A DNA stretch of 5,915 bases from Deltaproteobacteria bacterium (GTDB taxonomy: Bacteria; Desulfobacterota; BSN033; UBA1163), in the NCBI GenBank assembly GCA_016875255.1, contig VGRU01000221.1, forward strand, positions 1 through 5,915, written 5' to 3'. Below the pieces are notes generated by a model. It did not search any database and was not told the DNA's origin. It saw only the letters and a program-made list of their open reading frames with translations. Positions within the stretch are counted from its first letter, which is position 1, and each line of letters starts with the position of its first letter. Shown here in pieces: positions 5,652 to 5,915 of the stretch. A program made the position numbers and the translations under genes.

Positions 5652-5915
5652 CTAAGTTTTCTTTGATTCTCCCAGTATGGGTTTCAGGATCTTTTTAATA
5701 AATGCAAAAATGCCACCCGGAAAGAAAAGAACGGCGGCGATCAGAAGGAGTCCATAGATCACGATATGGATCCCCTCCAGCCCTGCCTTTGTGAAGTACG
5801 ATCGCGCAATCTCCGAAAGCGGCGTGAGCAAAAAAGAGCCGATAAGAGGACCAAACGGCGTCCCGAGTCCTCCGATGATGGGTCGCATGATAATTTCAAT
5901 GGAGACCCACATGGA
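5652..5915 (-). CDS. livM: Branched-chain amino acid type ABC transporter permease LivM, C-terminal part
   Basis: The frame enters from the right edge and ends at TAG 5654-5652. It shows 88 codons including the stop, about a quarter of a usual 300-350 residue LivM. The recognisable family segment is PIIGGLGTPFGPLIGSFLL, matching the conserved GGxGTxxGPxxGA permease loop near the C-terminus. A final hydrophobic helix follows (HIVIYGLLLIAAVLFFPGGI), then a basic cytoplasmic tail ending in KPILGESKKT. An internal ATG at 5912 exists but is not the start, because the frame stays open to the edge and homology clearly extends further. It forms the membrane channel with a LivH partner, presumably encoded further right. 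The order livM-livG-livF on one strand is the standard HAAT operon order. Confidence 0.93.
   Translation of the reverse strand, partial: SMWVSIEIIMRPIIGGLGTPFGPLIGSFLLTPLSEIARSYFTKAGLEGIHIVIYGLLLIAAVLFFPGGIFAFIKKILKPILGESKKT

Overview
This window is a bacterial chromosomal segment in which every supported gene lies on the minus strand, so transcription runs from right to left. Base composition looks intermediate. Gene types and repeat-rich gaps fit an uncultured anaerobe or soil/sediment bacterium, perhaps of the Desulfobacterota (deltaproteobacterial) type. That placement is an impression with low confidence, because no phylogenetic marker is present.

Reading in the direction of transcription, the right part (5915 to 4163) is the 3' half of a branched-chain amino acid type (HAAT/Liv) ABC importer operon. 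It holds the C-terminal end of the permease LivM, then the two ATPases LivG and LivF, which overlap. Both ATPases appear to start at non-ATG codons. The other permease and the binding protein of this importer are not visible.

A gap (3935-4162) holds two oppositely oriented arrays of degenerate 7-8 bp units, TATCAGG on one side and CCTGATA on the other. Next comes a LarA-family (DUF2088) nickel-pincer-type 2-hydroxyacid racemase/epimerase homologue (3934 to 2696) with all cofactor-contacting residues in place. Its stop codon lies on the end of a 132 bp non-coding element (2566-2697). That element is bounded by perfect 17 bp inverted repeats and contains two REP-like palindromes. A ten-unit heptamer array (2475-2544) follows.

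The left part encodes a cytoplasmic metal-dependent amidohydrolase of the imidazolonepropionase/Xaa-Pro dipeptidase-like group (2465 to 1266). After it comes an exported family-5 (peptide/nickel/opine type) ABC substrate-binding protein (1215 to beyond position 1), cut by the window edge.

Taken together the genes look like a nutrient uptake and processing locus: two kinds of ABC import component, a hydrolase for a small amide or dipeptide, and a racemase for a 2-hydroxyacid. The substrates cannot be read from the sequence. The least ordinary content is in the gaps. All three visible gene 3' ends (LivF, LarA homologue, amidohydrolase) run directly into repetitive sequence, and the heptamer-like arrays differ in unit from gap to gap.
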